A stretch of 60,561 nucleotides of DNA, taken from assembly GCA_013791775.1 (NCBI GenBank), contig VMTE01000033.1, positions 1-60,561 of the forward strand. Reading direction: 5' to 3'. Shown piece by piece: positions 25,081 through 33,815 of the stretch (positions within the stretch are counted from its first letter, which is position 1; every line of letters starts with the position of its first letter). Both the position numbers and the translations under genes were made by a program. The notes beneath the pieces were generated by a model. That model searched no databases and was not told the DNA's origin. It saw only the letters and a list, made by a program, of their open reading frames with translations. This DNA comes from Hyphomonas sp. GTDB lineage: Bacteria > Pseudomonadota > Alphaproteobacteria > Caulobacterales > Hyphomonadaceae.

Positions 25081-28000
25081 GACCCGGACAATCAGCGAGG
25101 CCGGCAATGCCTGGAGACGGCCTGCGCCCAGCAAGGCCGAGAGAAGACCCGTCATCGCGCCCATCGCCATGTCCATCGCCGGGCAGGCATGCAGCGGATG
25201 GTCGGCGAGCGGCGCGCCGTTTGCGGCCTTGCGATAGCCGCCGAAGACGAGTTCCGGGCTTGGCCGGCCCGCTTCGAGGAGTGCCTGCGTCGCGCCCGGC
25301 AGGCAGAGAACGACGAGATCGCGGCGGCGCGCGGCGACAGGGCCGATTTGGATCTCGTCCGCCTCCACGGTGCGGTAGATCAGATCCGGCGCCGGGCGCA
25401 CGCTCATGGCGCGTACGATCGGATCCTCCAGCGCATCGCGCATCGCGCTCCAGTCGCATGGCGCGCTGGCCGTCGCTTCGGCGAGACGTGCCTGATGGCG
25501 CCACAGCGTCTCCGACTCCAGCCAGTCAAACAGGGTCCAGCGCAGATTGGCATCCATCGGCGGAAGCGCCCCGATCATGATCCCGATGAGGTTGCGCCCG
25601 AGCAGCTCCTTGAATTCTGCCTCGGCCTCCGGACGTGGATCGGCGTCGGCCCGCGCCTTCATCGCCCGGTGCATCTCTGACGCGACCGACCCTTTCAGGA
25701 AGGCCGGATCATCCCATCCATGTGAGACGTAACTTTCCACCGCGTGCCGCAACGCGCTGCCATGACGTTGGCCATAGCGGGTGATCGAGCGAGATGGCCG
25801 CGGATAGAAGGCATGGCGCGACGGAGACAGGAAGTCACCGGGGCAGACGGGTTTGCGGGGTGTATTCCAGTTCCAGCCGCCCGCCTCGATGAACTGCCCA
25901 TCGGGAATACCGAACCAGCCTTTGCAAAGAACACCGAGCGCCGGATGGATGTACTGGCGCCCAAGCTCCAACTTGAACTCCGGTGGTTGCCCGCGCAGCT
26001 GACCCAGTTTTTCGGCAATCCTTTTGTGGCCGTCGATCACACTTGTGCCGGCCTCGAAGCCGGCCTTCACGGCAGCGTCATACGAATGGCTGATCAGGAT
26101 ATCATTGGTCGGATAGGCTTCCCGGACATAGCGGCTGGCCGCATATCCGGCAGGGTCGTGCGTGCGGTCCGGCGCATCAAGGGAGACGTAGATTGTCCCG
26201 AATGAGGCGCGGTGGCTGATCCGGTCAAATTGTTCTCTTGAAGAATAGGGGCAGGCTGGCGGGGCGCCGGGCGCATCTGCCGAACGACTGGCGGTGTTAT
26301 CGTAAATCTGCCGGATGAGGGCGGGATCGGTCACCAGAACGACGGGCTGGCGGTTGTCGGCCGAGCCTTCGTCAAACGCCACACCGCCCACTATCCGATA
26401 GGCCCCGCCCCGGGCCTGGATAGCCTGCCAGATGCGCGGTGCAAGATTGTACTCGCCGGGATCCTTCGCGAGAAAGTCTTCGAGGATACGCTTCCACGCC
26501 TCCTGCTGGCGAAGCGGGGCGAGCGCCTCGATCTCGCTGATGAACCGCTCACCAGCCTTTGCGCCCGTGCCTGGCGTCTGCCGCGGCGAGGTGATCGCGA
26601 GTAGAGCAGACCGCGAGGGGCAGAAGAAGTATTGACCCCATTCAAGCCGTGTGAGCGGTTGACCGGCGTAGCAGCGCGCGACATTTCCGCCGGCGTCAAA
26701 GAACCGGAAGGTCCGGGCCCCGCCGGGCGGCGGCGTGCCGGTCAGCGGATCGTTCTGGCTGGAGGAGATCCCGGTCGGATTGCCGGCATTGAGCCAGCGC
26801 TGGACGACTTCATACTGCTCGGCGAGGCTTGCGCAGAAAGCCATGAACACGATGCCCCGGTCGGCCTTGTGCGTGGCCGGATCATCCGGTTCGAATTTCG
26901 GGCCATAGCTCATCCCCCGGCGGAGAATCATCGGATGGCGCCGCCCGTGAAACACACCGCGCGGATTGGCCAGGCGGATATGGGCCGACAGCGGGCAGGC
27001 CCGGCCTTCCGGATCATCCTTGTAGGTGAAATCATTGGACAGGTCAGAAGGCGCGGCGAGCGGGACGCCGTCCGGCGTGCGCCCCATAAGCCGCGCGCCG
27101 CCTTCGAGCGAGGGTTCGGCGGCGACGAGGTCGCGGAAGGCTGTCACGTCCTGGGATATCTTGCGAACCGCGAGGAAGCTGCCATTGAAGAGGAGGCTGT
27201 TTCGCATGCGCGGCAGGTGCCCGTCGCCGCGAAGGTTGCGGTACCCGTAGATCACATCGCCGGCATAGACATCGGTTGGCCGCTCCGCCTCGCCCCCGTC
27301 CGGGACAATCACCGGCTGGCTGATGCCGTCCCGAAATCCAAAATGATCTGTAGGCGTACTGCTCGTGGGCGGGTCTGTCAGTGTGTCCAGGCCGGTGCCG
27401 GCGGCGTCGGGTCGGTGCATGTCCTCGACGCTGAGGATCGTGAAACCATAGCGGCGCCCAAGGAGGCCGATGAAAGCGATGAAGACTTCAATCGGCGAAC
27501 GCAGACCGCTTTCTGATGTCCGGGAAAGTTGTCCTAGCAGCCAGTCGAATGCGCCGGACCTGCCGTCTGCCGTTTCAGGCGCGGCCGCCAATCCGGCAGG
27601 CATGTACTGCGCCTCGAACCGGCGATAGAGGCCGTCAAATCCCTCCATCCGCGCCGAACTCAGCAGCACATCTGCGATCTCGTGAAAAGGAATGTGGCCA
27701 GCCTCGATCTGGCTCTTTCCGGGCCCGAGCCCGAGGCCTGAGCGGACGTGAATGGCGAAATCGACTTCCGAAAGCTCGACCGGCGGCGCCCGGTCAGCCC
27801 GGCCGCGCGGCCAGTTGCGGGCAGGCAGGCGCCAGCGCCTCGGATGATGGGCAAACTTGTCGCCGAGCAGGGCCGCGCGCTCTGCCATGCCGTCCCTGAA
27901 CTCCTTGGGAAACTGCATCAACTCTGCCTCGCCGACTCCGAGCCGTTCGAGGCCCGCAGCGGTGAAGAAGATGTTCTTGTAGAGCTTGTCCCAGAAATGA

Positions 28001-29097
28001 GTGTCCAGATCGGAGCCGATCGGTCCGGCCTCCCAGCTCCAGTCAGTTGCGGCGAGGAATTGGCGGGCCGCTTCGGGATCATCGATCCGCAGCAGGATCA
28101 GGGCGCCGTGCGTGACGACGAAGGTGTCATCATACGCCGTCAGGAGCCCTTTCTGAATTTCCGTCCTGTCAAAGTCCGGATCCGGGAAACGCGGAACATC
28201 GTCCGCCGGCAGAGACTGATGGAACCATTCGACCGGCTCCCGGTAAATGTCGCTCACCAGTTTGTACACGGGCTGCAGCGGCGGCGGCAGGCGGTCGAAC
28301 CGGTAATGTCCGAGCAGGCTCTGGGCGGCCCTCAGGAGAAGGCGGCCTTCGCCGCCGGGCTTGTTGACGGTATCGGCCGGATAATAGTCGGTCAGTTTGT
28401 AGAGGACGTTCAGAGCTTCGAGCGCGAGCCGAAGCGCCTCGCCGGGATGGTGGAGCCTGACATTGCCGGCCACCGTGTCTGGATCGGGGGCGGCAAGGCC
28501 CGCGATCAACTCATCATTCAGTGCGGGCGCGTTCGTGCGCTGGATCCGCTCCAGTTCGGCCAGGTAGATCTTGTCGGTCACGGTCAGGCCGGACGTGGAA
28601 TAGAAGATCGCCGAGTCCAGCTGATTGTCGCGCACCCATTGCGCATAGGTTTCGAAATCGCATTCGCTCGCCAGGACGTAGCCCTCGCAATTGCAGAGAA
28701 GCAGGTCGAGGAAATAGCCGAGCGGTCGCCAGATCAGGCGGATGTAAGGCTCCCAGGGGCCGTCGAAGGTCGCGACGAGGTACATGTAACGGCGCGGCCG
28801 CAACCGCTCGTCCGTGCCGGGCTCGTAGAGGGGGCGATCGACAATCCCGATCCGGAAGTCGAGCAGTGAAAGAATCCGTTTGGCAGTGTCTGCGAACGGC
28901 TCAACCAGTTCGTGCTCGCGCGCACTCTGGCGGATCCGGTGAAGGGCCTCGCCGACCTGCTTCAACCGTGTCTCGTAGGTGATGTTCGAAAACGCGTCGA
29001 TGAATCCGTCCCGGATCGGCGCCCAGACCACAAGGTCGCTGATACCATCGATTGATTTGCTGGTGACGTCTCGCGTCGCCGGGTCTGCATGGGTCAT
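25069..29097 (-). CDS. DyP-type peroxidase fused to a cytochrome P450-like domain
   Basis: A 1342-residue fusion. Residues 1 to about 300 are a region I do not recognise. Residues about 312-840 are a DyP-type heme peroxidase with the GFRDG motif at 587-591 and proximal His706 in SAHIRLANPR. Residues about 885-1342 resemble a cytochrome P450: a late region FGGYRKAANGAPLADHPLHA leads to the putative heme-thiolate Cys1305 (LHACPAMDM), in place of the canonical FxxGxHxCxG. ATG 29097 was chosen as the first plausible start after the divergent regulator; an extension to 29637 runs antisense through that gene. No signal peptide is seen, so it is probably cytoplasmic. The substrate is unknown. Confidence 0.8.
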   Translation of the reverse strand: MTHADPATRDVTSKSIDGISDLVVWAPIRDGFIDAFSNITYETRLKQVGEALHRIRQSAREHELVEPFADTAKRILSLLDFRIGIVDRPLYEPGTDERLRPRRYMYLVATFDGPWEPYIRLIWRPLGYFLDLLLCNCEGYVLASECDFETYAQWVRDNQLDSAIFYSTSGLTVTDKIYLAELERIQRTNAPALNDELIAGLAAPDPDTVAGNVRLHHPGEALRLALEALNVLYKLTDYYPADTVNKPGGEGRLLLRAAQSLLGHYRFDRLPPPLQPVYKLVSDIYREPVEWFHQSLPADDVPRFPDPDFDRTEIQKGLLTAYDDTFVVTHGALILLRIDDPEAARQFLAATDWSWEAGPIGSDLDTHFWDKLYKNIFFTAAGLERLGVGEAELMQFPKEFRDGMAERAALLGDKFAHHPRRWRLPARNWPRGRADRAPPVELSEVDFAIHVRSGLGLGPGKSQIEAGHIPFHEIADVLLSSARMEGFDGLYRRFEAQYMPAGLAAAPETADGRSGAFDWLLGQLSRTSESGLRSPIEVFIAFIGLLGRRYGFTILSVEDMHRPDAAGTGLDTLTDPPTSSTPTDHFGFRDGISQPVIVPDGGEAERPTDVYAGDVIYGYRNLRGDGHLPRMRNSLLFNGSFLAVRKISQDVTAFRDLVAAEPSLEGGARLMGRTPDGVPLAAPSDLSNDFTYKDDPEGRACPLSAHIRLANPRGVFHGRRHPMILRRGMSYGPKFEPDDPATHKADRGIVFMAFCASLAEQYEVVQRWLNAGNPTGISSSQNDPLTGTPPPGGARTFRFFDAGGNVARCYAGQPLTRLEWGQYFFCPSRSALLAITSPRQTPGTGAKAGERFISEIEALAPLRQQEAWKRILEDFLAKDPGEYNLAPRIWQAIQARGGAYRIVGGVAFDEGSADNRQPVVLVTDPALIRQIYDNTASRSADAPGAPPACPYSSREQFDRISHRASFGTIYVSLDAPDRTHDPAGYAASRYVREAYPTNDILISHSYDAAVKAGFEAGTSVIDGHKRIAEKLGQLRGQPPEFKLELGRQYIHPALGVLCKGWFGIPDGQFIEAGGWNWNTPRKPVCPGDFLSPSRHAFYPRPSRSITRYGQRHGSALRHAVESYVSHGWDDPAFLKGSVASEMHRAMKARADADPRPEAEAEFKELLGRNLIGIMIGALPPMDANLRWTLFDWLESETLWRHQARLAEATASAPCDWSAMRDALEDPIVRAMSVRPAPDLIYRTVEADEIQIGPVAARRRDLVVLCLPGATQALLEAGRPSPELVFGGYRKAANGAPLADHPLHACPAMDMAMGAMTGLLSALLGAGRLQALPASLIVRVSDW

Positions 29098-29274
29098 TCT
29101 CGGTAGGGTCCTTGATTGCCGCCCGTCGGGGGCCGGTTCGTCGATCTCCGATCGTTCGAGCGCAGCGGCCGGATTGAATGTGCCAAACAGCACAAATCTT
29201 CCCTCCGCCGCCAGTAATTGCGCCGCCTCGCCTCTGCGGCTAGCTTCCTGCCGGGCCGGTGCGGGGAAGATCGG

Positions 29275-29973
29275 ATGAACAAGGCAGGACAGGGGGTCTA
29301 TTCGGACATGACCCCGGATGAAGTCTCGGGCCTCGAGGCTGGTCTTCAATGGACGAAGGCGCCGGCCGGCACGCGCCTCATCGAGACGGGCAGCCGTGAC
29401 ACGTCGGTGTTTCTGCTCGCTGAAGGGTGCGCGCGCATCGCCCGGTTTGCCGAGTCCGGGCGCGAGATCAGCTACACCGATGTTGTCGCGCCCTGCTTCA
29501 TCGGCGACCTTGCGGCGATGACCGGGGACCTGCGTTCGGTCGATGTGACGCTGCAGGCTCCGGCGCGCTTTGCGCGTCTCACAGCCGCTGGCTTTTCTGC
29601 CCTCCTGCAAGCCTCGCCCGCACTGGCGCTCGGCCACATCCGGACCCTGAGCATTCTTGTCCGGGACCTGTCAGACCGGGTGTTCACGGCCATCGCCTAT
29701 CCGTTGCATGACCGGCTCGTGATTGAACTGCTGCGGATGGCGCGCGATGCCGTGCAGTCGGAAGCAGCCAGCGCTGTCCTGGACCCGGCACCTTCACACT
29801 ACGACATCTCGACCCGCGTCGGTGGTCACCGGGAGGCTGTGACCCGGGCGCTGAACAGTCTCGCGCGTCAGGGCCTTGTCAGCCTCAGCCGTAACCGGCT
29901 GGCGATCCTCGACTTGAACCGTCTGCGTGCGCTGGCTCCGGTAGACGCGCGGATCGAAGCCGGCGGGAATTGA
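29275..29973 (+). CDS. Crp/Fnr-family transcriptional regulator
   Basis: A 232-residue protein from ATG 29275 with GGGAAG upstream. Residues about 20-125 form a cyclic-nucleotide-binding-type beta-roll (GTRLIETGSRDTSVFLLAEG), then a dimer helix. A winged HTH follows at about 165-220 (YDISTRVGGHREAVTRALNSLARQGL). No Fnr-type cysteine cluster is visible, so it is not an oxygen-sensing iron-sulfur type. It is divergent from the DyP-P450 gene and close to a cyclase-domain protein, so cAMP responsiveness and control of the peroxidase are plausible. Confidence 0.85.
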   Translation: MNKAGQGVYSDMTPDEVSGLEAGLQWTKAPAGTRLIETGSRDTSVFLLAEGCARIARFAESGREISYTDVVAPCFIGDLAAMTGDLRSVDVTLQAPARFARLTAAGFSALLQASPALALGHIRTLSILVRDLSDRVFTAIAYPLHDRLVIELLRMARDAVQSEAASAVLDPAPSHYDISTRVGGHREAVTRALNSLARQGLVSLSRNRLAILDLNRLRALAPVDARIEAGGN

Positions 29974-30187
29974 ATGGACTCTTGTTTCGGTTCGCCGTGT
30001 CGCCGGAGCCGGGATGGAGGTAGCCGGCAAGGGTGCCTCGCCCGCCGCGCAGATCAAGATCCGGCCCTTGACGGCAGAAAATCCGTAGGCAGAATAATCC
30101 GTCTATTTAACTCCCTGCTGCCGTCACTGCCCAAGGCGCGGATGTGAAGAATTCCGCACCCCGCGAGAGTCTCGCCTACGGCCTGCT
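29974..30187. other. Intergenic, nothing recognised
   Basis: Non-coding stretch between the Crp/Fnr gene and the minus-strand terminator. No repeat, RNA or promoter was recognised. Confidence 0.4.
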
Positions 30188-30232
30188 AAAAAAATGGGTG
30201 CCTAGCGTCGGAGGGGTAACGCCAGGCACCCA
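30188..30232 (-). terminator. Rho-independent terminator
   Basis: On the minus strand TGGGTGCCTGGCGT pairs with ACGCTAGGCACCCA (one mismatch) across a short loop and is followed by seven T residues. It ends the transcript of the minus-strand genes at 30254-31001 and is one of the strongest terminators in the window. Confidence 0.85.
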
Positions 30233-30253
30233 GGCGCAGGGGAAACAAGGGTA

Positions 30254-30754
30254 TCAGCCTGCTCGGAAGGACCAGATCACATTCAGATCTTCCGTCGTCT
30301 GGAGCACTGCCATCCAGCCGAGATGTTCCGGCATACCGGGCATGATGCCGTCAGCGAGAGCCGGCACTGCGACATCCTCCGCCGGTACTTCGAAACGGTG
30401 ATACCCCCGCCCACCTGGAACCCATTGCGTGCACGGTGGCGGTGCCGGCACGCTATTGGTACGGCTACGGATCATTGCCGCGATGTGCCGTGGGCGCACA
30501 TTCTTCACCGGTCCCATCACCGAGAAGGAATTCTTTGCGGCCGGCCGGGAGACCCACGCTAGGCCGCTGACCTCTGCGCGGCATTCGACGGGCAAGACGA
30601 AGGCGGCGGCAACAATAAGTGCGCTGGTCGCCGCCTTGTGGATCCTTTCAGTTGAAGATGGCGTCGTCTTGCGCCGCTTTGCCGAACGCCCCGATCGACC
30701 TGGCCTGGAAGCCGGCAACGAAGGGAACATTTTCCATCTGCTACCGACCATCAT
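30254..30754 (-). CDS. Hypothetical protein with probable export signal
   Basis: About 166 residues, family not recognised. A basic N-terminal stretch (GRSGRSAKRRKTTPSST) precedes a hydrophobic run (ALIVAAAFVLPVECRAE) that looks like a signal peptide with an unusually long n-region. The mature part is Pro/Gly-rich (SVPAPPPCTQWVPGGRGYH). The start may be ATG 30754, overlapping the upstream gene by 14 bases, or ATG 30730. Reality is supported by the strong terminator 22 bases past the stop and by coupling to the upstream gene, but a frameshifted remnant of a larger gene cannot be excluded. Confidence 0.45.
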   Translation of the reverse strand: MMVGSRWKMFPSLPASRPGRSGRSAKRRKTTPSSTERIHKAATSALIVAAAFVLPVECRAEVSGLAWVSRPAAKNSFSVMGPVKNVRPRHIAAMIRSRTNSVPAPPPCTQWVPGGRGYHRFEVPAEDVAVPALADGIMPGMPEHLGWMAVLQTTEDLNVIWSFRAG

Positions 30755-31001
30755 AGGGACACGCGGCGGATCCGAGCGAAGCGCCCTGTCTGGTGTTGTT
30801 GAACTTGTCAAACCCTGCAGCGGTCACACACTCTGATGTGCAGCGCTTCCGGCATCTGCCCGAATTGCCCTCGAACGGCCCCTTGACCCGGGCGTCGGCC
30901 GAAGGCTGCAACTGCGCGAGCGATCCAGTCGGCAGCGCCATCGCGGAGACTGCGACACGCGCTGGCTTGATTTGGGTGACGTCAGAAAGATTCAGTCCCA
31001 T
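30741..31001 (-). CDS. Small Cys-containing hypothetical protein
   Basis: An 86-residue protein with an excellent ribosome site (GGAGG, 7 bases before ATG 31001). No family recognised. It has four Cys, three clustered (GRCRKRCTSECV) and one near the C-terminus (AACPYDGR). It could be a small secreted or regulatory peptide, or a RiPP-like precursor, but no modifying enzyme is adjacent. It is probably co-transcribed with the following gene and shares its terminator. Confidence 0.5.
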   Translation of the reverse strand: MGLNLSDVTQIKPARVAVSAMALPTGSLAQLQPSADARVKGPFEGNSGRCRKRCTSECVTAAGFDKFNNTRQGASLGSAACPYDGR

Positions 31002-31477
31002 TGTCTTTCCTCCAGCCGGGCCCTTCCAATTCAGCTCGGATGTCTGATTGTCGCCGCGCCCCGCCTGATGAATGTCCAACTAAGGGATGGCCGCAACCTT
31101 GCCTGTGATGAATGTCACACTCATTGAAAGGAACGCATGCGCGTGATGTCAGCGAGGCACGCCATGAAATGTTGCTCTGCCCCCACCAAACTGGATCGTT
31201 TCTGCTTGGCGTTTCCGGTAGTCGGGAGCTCGGCTGGAAGGAGCGCGGCCGGATGCGGGCATCGAAGTTCACGGACGTGCAAAAGGCCTCTGAACCAGCG
31301 CGGCCGGCGAGCCAGCATCATGGGCTCCAGGCTTTCCTGGCCGAGTGCCCCCTGCCCATTGATGGCAACCGGGACTAGCCAGGCAGAAGCTTGACTCTCA
31401 GCTGCGGGACTACACGACCAGCGGCTTGGCTGCGTCCGCACCCGCGCGGCCCGATACCTTTGACCCACCCAAATCTC
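31002..31477. other. No recognisable gene
   Basis: Short overlapping frames on both strands lack domain signatures or ribosome sites. The interval separates the Cys-containing ORF from the broken HipBA locus and should hold the former's promoter. Confidence 0.4.
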
Positions 31478-31521
31478 ATACGCGATTGCGTATTACACTG
31501 ATTTATACGGAAATGCGTATA
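31478..31521 (+). promoter_or_regulatory. Pair of HipB-type operators
   Basis: ATACGC-GATT-GCGTAT (31478-31493) is a perfect palindrome and TATACG-GAAAT-GCGTATA (31504-31521) a near-perfect one, 26 bases apart and just upstream of the broken hipB. Paired palindromes are the usual HipB autoregulatory arrangement. Confidence 0.65.
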
Positions 31522-31559
31522 CCGTGCATTCATGCGCGAACGCTTATGGAGATGAAGTC

Positions 31560-31814
31560 ATGCCCGATCTGGTCCGTAGTCCGAGAATGGCAGGTGCCCT
31601 TGTTTGCAAGGAAAGCCTCACCAGAGGCTGGGACGCAACAGGAACTTGCAGAGCGCATCAACATGCGCCAGGCAACGGTCTCGGAACTTGAAAGCGGCGT
31701 GCCGGCAACCCGGCAACCCGGATGGCCGTGCTGTTCGATGGGCTTGCTGCCCTCGGCCTTGAACTCGTCGTGACGACGGGAGACGACAAATCCGATTTCA
31801 AGGACATGTTCTGA
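31560..31814 (+). pseudogene. hipB: HipB-like XRE antitoxin, frameshifted
   Basis: Starting at ATG 31560, the frame gives MPDLVRSPRMAGALVCKE. It breaks near 31633, and the HTH continues in another frame as TQQELAERINMRQATVSEL. It breaks again at a duplicated GGCAACCC and returns as MAVLFDGLAALGLELVV to a TGA at 31812. Joined, these make a normal HipB. The two breaks, with an intact operator pair upstream and hipA overlapping by one base (TGATG), indicate a recently inactivated module. Confidence 0.7.
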
Positions 31815-32149
31815 TGGCGCGCCGGTCAAACGCCCAGAGCCTTGCCGTATATCTGAATTCGAAGACTGTAGGGCGGCTTGTGTGCGCCGCTTCGGGGGCC
31901 ATCACATTCCGCTATGACGAGGCATGGCTTACCTGGCCAGGCGCGATGCCGGTGTCGATCTCACTGCCACTCATCGGTGAAACCTATCGTGGCGCCCCCG
32001 TCATCAACGTATTTGAAAATCTCCTGCCTGACGCAGATCAGATCCGCCGCTATGGAGCGCAGCGCCTCGGAGGGTATCTCGAGAGTTTCATTGTGCGTTG
32101 GGACTTTTCACCCGGTCACGTCACCGGTCACGTCACCACTCAAGTCTGA
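31814..32149 (+). pseudogene. hipA: HipA N-terminal fragment, truncated
   Basis: About 111 residues matching the N-terminal subdomain of HipA kinases (LAVYLNSKTVGRL, then AMPVSISLPL and FENLLPDADQIRRYGAQ). The kinase core is missing: the frame ends in a short tandem repeat (CGGTCACGTCAC twice, 32114-32137) and runs 17 bases into the 3' end of the convergent intact hipA. The kinase is inactive by truncation. Confidence 0.8.
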
Positions 32150-33428
32150 GCGTGCGTTGGACGTGGGATCGCAGCTTATCTGGAACGCCGAGTGCTTCAG
32201 CGGTTTCCTTCCAACCGGCAAACACTGCCACGGTTTGTTCAAGAATATGTTTGTCACGCCCACGCGGCAGGCCTGCATATCTTGCCAGGCCTTTAATATC
32301 GTCCCGGGAGAACCCTGTTGTCTTGCCGTTGAGGCTCAATTGATGAAACCGGGTAAAGTCACTGCCTTCGGCGTGGCAAAGGTCGTAGGCTGGCGCCAGG
32401 TCCCAATTGCCTTTGCGATCCATGGTGAAGGCGAAGTTCTTGACATGATCATCCTGGTTGCAGCCCACCAGGTTGAACACAACCCGCCGGAACTGCTCTT
32501 CCATGGCGCTTTGCGGCATATCGAGCTGGCGCATGGTCATGAACAATTGCTCGTAGGAATAAAGCCCACTCTCGTAATAGTCGTAGTGCTGGGCGGCGGC
32601 GAAGGTCTGAACAAAGGTCTTTTGGCCGCCTGGTTCGCGGTCGAAACGCCGCGTCATGAAGTGGTTTCGGCCGTTCTCGCTGAACAGACGGCTTTCCATC
32701 ATGTTGATCGCGCAGGCGCGGGCCATCTTGTAGTAGCTGTACTCCAGAAGGCCGTAACCTGAAGGATCGGCGACGCCCCAATCGCCGCTAAAGGCAACGC
32801 CGTCAAATTTGATCAGCCAGTGTTCGAAACCTTTCGGCAGATCAAGTTGTCCTGATCGGACCTGGCGTGTTTCCGGGTTGAAGGCGATCACGGCTTTTGC
32901 CCGCGCGCCGCCTGCCGACGTGCCGACGCTGAGAATGTCGAGCAGGGCCTGTTCTTCCTTGCCATCCGCAAGCCGGGTATCGAGTGTCTTCTTGTCTGCG
33001 AACGCCATGGAGGCGAGTTCGATCAGGTCCTGGATTTCCAGCAATTTGTCTTTCGCCGTGTCGCCGCCCATCGCGGGTTCAAACTCGAGGGCGCCCATTC
33101 CGCGCCGACCGGTATAGCAGAGCCGGTCAACGGAGTTGAACGCGTCAGGTGTTCTGCCGGTCCGGGCGAGCCAGATGTCGATCAGCTTGTGGCCGTATTT
33201 GTCTGGCAGGCTGTCGGCGATGAGTCCGGGCAGGCCGTAAAAGGATCTGGGGTTGAGGCTCTCAAAACGATAGATGTGCCGTGCACGGACCGGCATATGC
33301 AGGGGGGCCGGCTCTATGCCGAATTCTGCAAAGGCTGGATCATATTCAAAACGCGCGTAGCGCTCTTCGGCATCCATCGAGACATAGCCGATGGGCGTTC
33401 CCCAAAGTTTGACGGTCGCCGTGCTCAC
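32133..33428 (-). CDS. hipA: HipA-family serine/threonine kinase toxin
   Basis: A 431-residue HipA kinase. HipA toxins phosphorylate glutamyl-tRNA synthetase or related targets and cause dormancy. The N-terminal subdomain precedes LPGLIADSLPDKYGHKLID. The kinase core shows SVGTSAGGARAKAVI, the nucleotide-binding FEHWLIKFDG, the catalytic NQDDHVKNFAF and the metal-binding WDLAPAYDL. GTG 33428 overlaps the hipB stop by four bases. Full-length with all motifs present, so it is likely active. Confidence 0.9.
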   Translation of the reverse strand: MSTATVKLWGTPIGYVSMDAEERYARFEYDPAFAEFGIEPAPLHMPVRARHIYRFESLNPRSFYGLPGLIADSLPDKYGHKLIDIWLARTGRTPDAFNSVDRLCYTGRRGMGALEFEPAMGGDTAKDKLLEIQDLIELASMAFADKKTLDTRLADGKEEQALLDILSVGTSAGGARAKAVIAFNPETRQVRSGQLDLPKGFEHWLIKFDGVAFSGDWGVADPSGYGLLEYSYYKMARACAINMMESRLFSENGRNHFMTRRFDREPGGQKTFVQTFAAAQHYDYYESGLYSYEQLFMTMRQLDMPQSAMEEQFRRVVFNLVGCNQDDHVKNFAFTMDRKGNWDLAPAYDLCHAEGSDFTRFHQLSLNGKTTGFSRDDIKGLARYAGLPRGRDKHILEQTVAVFAGWKETAEALGVPDKLRSHVQRTLRLEW

Positions 33429-33757
33429 TCGGACTCGTCTCCCCAGACAATGCCGGTGGTGCTTTTGGCTTTCCGGCGCTTGCCGGATGCCGCGAGGGCT
33501 TCGGCCATCGGGGAGTTGAAGTTTTCGGGCAAGAGCGCGTCGATTGCTGAGGTCATGCTGAGGCTCTTCAGCAACTTCAGCCAGGACTCGATTTGGCTAT
33601 CCTGGCCAGCTTCAATGCGTCTGAGTGTGGCAACACCGATGCCGGCGTCATCGGCAAGGCGGGTCTGAGAGAAGCCTTGTTGCTTGCGTATCCTGGCAAG
33701 CCGTACGCCCAGCTCTTTCAGGATTTCTGTCTCGGGGGTCAGCGGACTGATTTTCAT
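33425..33757 (-). CDS. hipB: HipB-like XRE antitoxin
   Basis: A 110-residue XRE HTH protein from ATG 33757 (MKISPLTPETEILKELGVRL). The HTH is RIRKQQGFSQTRLADDAGIG with recognition helix VATLRRIEAG. A C-terminal tail contacts the kinase. A start at 33769 is also possible. It is coupled to hipA and probably autoregulated by the palindrome 41 bases upstream. Confidence 0.87.
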   Translation of the reverse strand: MKISPLTPETEILKELGVRLARIRKQQGFSQTRLADDAGIGVATLRRIEAGQDSQIESWLKLLKSLSMTSAIDALLPENFNSPMAEALAASGKRRKAKSTTGIVWGDESE

Positions 33758-33797
33758 GATATCACACAAGATAGCTTTTGGCGGTCTGAGGCAGCTT

Positions 33798-33815
33798 CAT
33801 ATCATAAATGATATG
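33798..33815 (-). promoter_or_regulatory. HipB operator palindrome
   Basis: CATATCAT-AA-ATGATATG is a perfect 8-base inverted repeat 41 bases upstream of hipB. Related AT-rich half-sites (ATGATAT, ATATGATATAA) recur at about 33755 and 33868, which suggests cooperative binding. Confidence 0.7.

Noticed and set aside
30741-31001. The Cys-containing ORF as a lanthipeptide or sactipeptide precursor
   Set aside because: No LanB/C/M or radical SAM gene is nearby, and it could be part of a frameshifted gene.
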